Of a DNA stretch of 64,000 bases, positions 61,078-64,000 are shown piece by piece. The notes below the pieces were generated by a model that worked only from the letters and a program-made list of their open reading frames with translations, was not told the origin of the DNA and made no database searches. Numbering within the stretch: the stretch's first letter is position 1; the number at the start of each line of letters is the position of its first letter. Source of the DNA: UBA2882 sp964619485 (GTDB taxonomy: Bacteria > Bacillota > Clostridia > Lachnospirales > Lachnospiraceae); NCBI GenBank assembly GCA_964619485.1, contig CAZUCI010000003.1, positions 1 to 64,000 of the forward strand, read 5' to 3'. Both the position numbers and the translations under genes were made by a program.

Positions 61078-64000
61078 ATGATAAGAGACACTGGCAGAAG
61101 AGAGCAGAAAAAGAAAAACAAACTGTTTTGGCACTTGCTGTGCCTGATTTCGGTGTGCATTTTTGCACTTGGACTTTGCATGCCTGTCGAGGCAGCAGAA
61201 GAAAATCCCCAAATACTGCGTGTGGGATTTTTTGCCTTTGACGGCTATCATAATATGGACGAGGATGGCTGCCGCAGCGGCTATGGCTATGAATTTATTC
61301 AAAAGGTGCTTCGGTATAACAATTATACAGCGCAGTACATCGGATATGATAAGAACTGGTCACAGATGCAGGAAATGCTGGAAAATGGGGAAATAGACAT
61401 CCTGACCTCTGCACAGAAAACAGAGGAGCGGGAAGAAAAATTTGATTTTTCAGAAGAGATTGGAACCAGTGCTGCCATTTTGACTGTAAAGGCGGGGAAT
61501 GAGAAGATTCGGGCCGGTGAATACAGTACCTATGACGGAATCCGGGTGGGTGTCATTGAGGGGAACAGCCGCAACGACCGCTTTGAGGAGCTGGCGGCAG
61601 AAAAGGGCTTTTCTTATGAGCTTGTTTACTATGATGATATGGATTCTCTGACCAATGATCTGCAGAACAGTGATAAAATTGATGCAATTGTAACCAGCAA
61701 TCTCAGAGTAATTCAAAATGAGTGGATTCTGGAAAAATTTGCGACAGCTCCCTTTTATGCCATGGTAAAAAAAGGAAATACCCGGCTGCTTGAGCAGATT
61801 AATTATGCCATTGACCAGCTCAACAGCAGCTCGGTAGGCTGGCAGGACGAACTGTTTGACAAGTACTATTCCGGAACCAGTGGTGAATCCATTGCCTTCA
61901 GCTCCACCGAGAGAGCGTATCTGGAGTCGCTGAAGGAAAGCAACACAAAGATTAAGGTGCTGGTACATCCGGACCGTGCTCCGTATAGCTACGTGGAAAA
62001 CAATCAGGCCAGGGGAATAATTCCGGAAATTTTTAAAGAGGTGGCAGACAAGCTGGAGCTGCCCTATGAGTTTATCATCTGCGATTCCAGAAAGGAATAT
62101 TCCGAAAAAAAGGAAAGCGGAGAAGCAGATGTGGTTTTGGAAGCCAGAAATGATATCTCAAAGTTTGAGGATATGGGCTACAAGCTGACTGACCCATATA
62201 TGAATATCTCCTATGCAGCAGTGGAGAGAACTGACCATGCAGGAGAGATAAAAAGTGTTGCTACGATTAAGGATGCCTATACCTCTGATGAAAATTTCAA
62301 AAATCTTATGGTTGATAAAAAGGTTCTCTATTTTGACAGTCTGAATGACTGTGTGGACGCAGTGCTGAACAACAGTGCGGATATCTGCTATATGTATGAT
62401 TATTCCGGGCAGAAATTTGCCAGTGAAAATGTGAGGGGAAGTCTCAAGTCAACGACTATTCCGGATTTAAAGGATTCGCTGACCTTTGCGGTAAGAGCCG
62501 GTGACGATTATCGTCTGCTGGCAGTTTTAAACAAAGGGGTTGCCAGCGTAAAGGAAAATTATGTGGATACGGCCATTAAAAGGAACACCGATTTTACCAT
62601 TGGGGATCTTACGCTCACACAGCTGCTGTGGCGTAATCCGGTTATTCTTGTGGTTATGATTGGGCTTTTCGCAATGGTACTGATTCTGCTGATGAATGCT
62701 TATCAGAGAAAAAAGAACGGAGCAAAAATATTAGAGAAAAATCTGGAGCTGGAACGGTTTATCGGCTATGTGTGCAAGTCAAATTCCTCGGTTACAGAGG
62801 TGAATTATGCCTCCGGAAAGGCCAGCGATTATGTGCTGCGGGATGGACATGTCACCGTTGAAGAATACGATTATCCTTATATGGATCCCCGTTCTCTTGA
62901 ACAGCTGGTTTATAAAGAGGATCTTGCTTTTGTGAAGATGGAGCTTAGCCATTTCAGTATTGGAAGGCTCATTGATGAAAAAGAAGAAAAATATCTGGAG
63001 TGCCGTCTGAAATCGGGGGATGATTATCGCTGGTTTTCGGTAACGATCACTCCAATTCCAAGGGATAATGAGCACCCAAACAATGTGCTGATTTTTAAGC
63101 GGGACATTGATGAAGTCAAAAAGCAGGAGGAAGCCAACAGAAAATCCCTGACAGAGGCTTTGGAGGCTGCAAATCTGGCAAGTGAATCCAAGGGAAGCTT
63201 TTTATCAAATATGAGTCATGAGATTCGTACGCCTCTGAATGCAATTATCGGTTATCTGACAATTGCAAAGGATGAGGATATTTCCAAAGAAAAAATGAGC
63301 CACTGTATCGACAACTGTGAGGTGGCATCCAGACATCTGCTCCAGATTATCAATGATATTCTGGATATGTCATCCATTGAGAGTGGAAAACTGAAAATTG
63401 CCCAGGAAGAATTTGACTTGAAAAAGGAAATTATGGATATAACCACAATCTTTTTCCGGAACGCAAAATCAAAGGGCGTTTTATTTGAAACCCATCTCCA
63501 TGGAGTAACTCAGGAGTGGGTAATCGGAGATCAGCTCCGACTGAATCAGGTACTGATGAATCTGTTGTCCAATGCGGTAAAGTTTACGCCAAAGAGCGGT
63601 CTGGTACAGCTGATTGTCAACCAGCTGAGGGAGGACACAGAACGTGTTTACATACAGTTTGTTGTCAAGGATACCGGAATTGGAATGTCAGAGGAATATA
63701 TGTCCCGTATTTTCCATCCCTTTGAACAGGAAAATGCAGGGACAGCCAAGAAGTTTGGCGGAAGCGGACTGGGATTGTCCATTACCAATAATCTGGTACG
63801 TATGATGGGCGGTAAAATCGAGGTGGACAGCAGACAAAACGAGGGAACCACCTTTACCGTAACCATGTATTTTGACCGGGCAAAGGAACATACACCAGTA
63901 GAGCCCCGCACGGAGGACTATTCCCATGTGCATGTACTTGTGGTGGATGATATGGAAAACGAGTGCTCCTTTGTTAAAGCAATGCTGAAGCGATGCGGAG
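61078..64000 (+). CDS. Large sensor hybrid histidine kinase with two solute-binding domains (partial)
   Basis: The frame runs off the window after 974 codons. A signal peptide (helix at about 15-33, ending VEA) is followed by two bacterial family 3 solute-binding domains: about 40-275 (LRVGFFAFDGYHNMDEDG) and about 288-510 (IKVLVHPDRAPYSYVENN). A membrane helix at about 521-545 leads to a PAS-like domain (560-690), HisKA with H714 (NMSHEIRTPLN), HATPase (NLLSNAVKFTP, DTGIGM, GSGLGLSI) and the start of a receiver (VLVVDDMENE). It resembles BvgS/EvgS sensors, which bind small molecules outside the cell. The HPt genes just upstream probably complete the relay. Confidence 0.9.
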   Translation, partial: MIRDTGRREQKKKNKLFWHLLCLISVCIFALGLCMPVEAAEENPQILRVGFFAFDGYHNMDEDGCRSGYGYEFIQKVLRYNNYTAQYIGYDKNWSQMQEMLENGEIDILTSAQKTEEREEKFDFSEEIGTSAAILTVKAGNEKIRAGEYSTYDGIRVGVIEGNSRNDRFEELAAEKGFSYELVYYDDMDSLTNDLQNSDKIDAIVTSNLRVIQNEWILEKFATAPFYAMVKKGNTRLLEQINYAIDQLNSSSVGWQDELFDKYYSGTSGESIAFSSTERAYLESLKESNTKIKVLVHPDRAPYSYVENNQARGIIPEIFKEVADKLELPYEFIICDSRKEYSEKKESGEADVVLEARNDISKFEDMGYKLTDPYMNISYAAVERTDHAGEIKSVATIKDAYTSDENFKNLMVDKKVLYFDSLNDCVDAVLNNSADICYMYDYSGQKFASENVRGSLKSTTIPDLKDSLTFAVRAGDDYRLLAVLNKGVASVKENYVDTAIKRNTDFTIGDLTLTQLLWRNPVILVVMIGLFAMVLILLMNAYQRKKNGAKILEKNLELERFIGYVCKSNSSVTEVNYASGKASDYVLRDGHVTVEEYDYPYMDPRSLEQLVYKEDLAFVKMELSHFSIGRLIDEKEEKYLECRLKSGDDYRWFSVTITPIPRDNEHPNNVLIFKRDIDEVKKQEEANRKSLTEALEAANLASESKGSFLSNMSHEIRTPLNAIIGYLTIAKDEDISKEKMSHCIDNCEVASRHLLQIINDILDMSSIESGKLKIAQEEFDLKKEIMDITTIFFRNAKSKGVLFETHLHGVTQEWVIGDQLRLNQVLMNLLSNAVKFTPKSGLVQLIVNQLREDTERVYIQFVVKDTGIGMSEEYMSRIFHPFEQENAGTAKKFGGSGLGLSITNNLVRMMGGKIEVDSRQNEGTTFTVTMYFDRAKEHTPVEPRTEDYSHVHVLVVDDMENECSFVKAMLKRCG

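Overview
The window is most likely chromosomal DNA from a gut-type Lachnospiraceae (Firmicutes, Clostridia). The reasons are moderate A+T content, strong AGGAGG-type ribosome binding sites, Gram-positive lipoproteins, a T-box riboswitch, a LicT/RAT antitermination relic, a YesM/YesN two-component pair, SigH with Mini-III and RlmB, and many families typical of this group (DUF6320, DUF2975, HPt proteins with very large hybrid kinases). The genus cannot be fixed from sequence alone. No rRNA, tRNA, IS element or prophage was seen.

Layout. 1-2670: a PhoH-type PIN-ATPase and a CorA-like magnesium transporter. 2670-9530: a complete type II-A CRISPR-Cas locus, with a divergent tracrRNA, cas9, cas1, cas2, csn2, a leader with the ATTTGAG anchor, and a remnant array of one full repeat, one 30-nt spacer and a 3'-truncated second repeat. 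That second repeat runs straight into a broken metallophosphoesterase gene. 9590-15500: small accessory genes (a gene under a LexA box, an HD hydrolase, an Rpn-type nuclease, a Cys-rich protein, an XRE module with three operators, a TipAS-type MerR regulator, a DUF2809/CDP-alcohol phosphotransferase fusion, a GNAT acetyltransferase). 15590-16229: the scar of a deleted beta-glucoside operon (promoter, RAT/terminator, 5' part of licT joined to the last codons of a family 1 glycosidase). 16259-19056: ptsH, ptsI and a HAD phosphatase. 19257-21000: a diguanylate cyclase.

21005-36400 is an alpha-glucan utilisation region: an AraC regulator, a single ORF encoding 4-alpha-glucanotransferase plus glycogen phosphorylase, YesN/YesM, a 1.5-kb repeat-rich intergenic region, a maltodextrin-type ABC importer without its own ATPase, and a second large solute-binding lipoprotein. 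The fused enzyme gene and the malE-like gene share a two-block leader element, which suggests common control.

36390-38640: membrane and regulatory genes on the minus strand. 38915-40594: a GGDEF-EAL protein. 40757-48610: a MacB-like ABC machine with two lipoprotein adaptors, one FtsX-type permease and two ATPases. 48725-52861: a soluble hybrid histidine kinase, a small unknown protein and an ABC-F ATPase. 52908-55827: a trio of condensation-like acyltransferase, zinc-ribbon membrane protein and alpha/beta hydrolase. 55865-60151: a cysteine T-box, cysE, cysS, mrnC, rlmB (with a hairpin between its Shine-Dalgarno and start codon) and sigH. 60243-64000: two stand-alone HPt proteins and a large sensor kinase with two periplasmic-type binding domains that runs off the window end.
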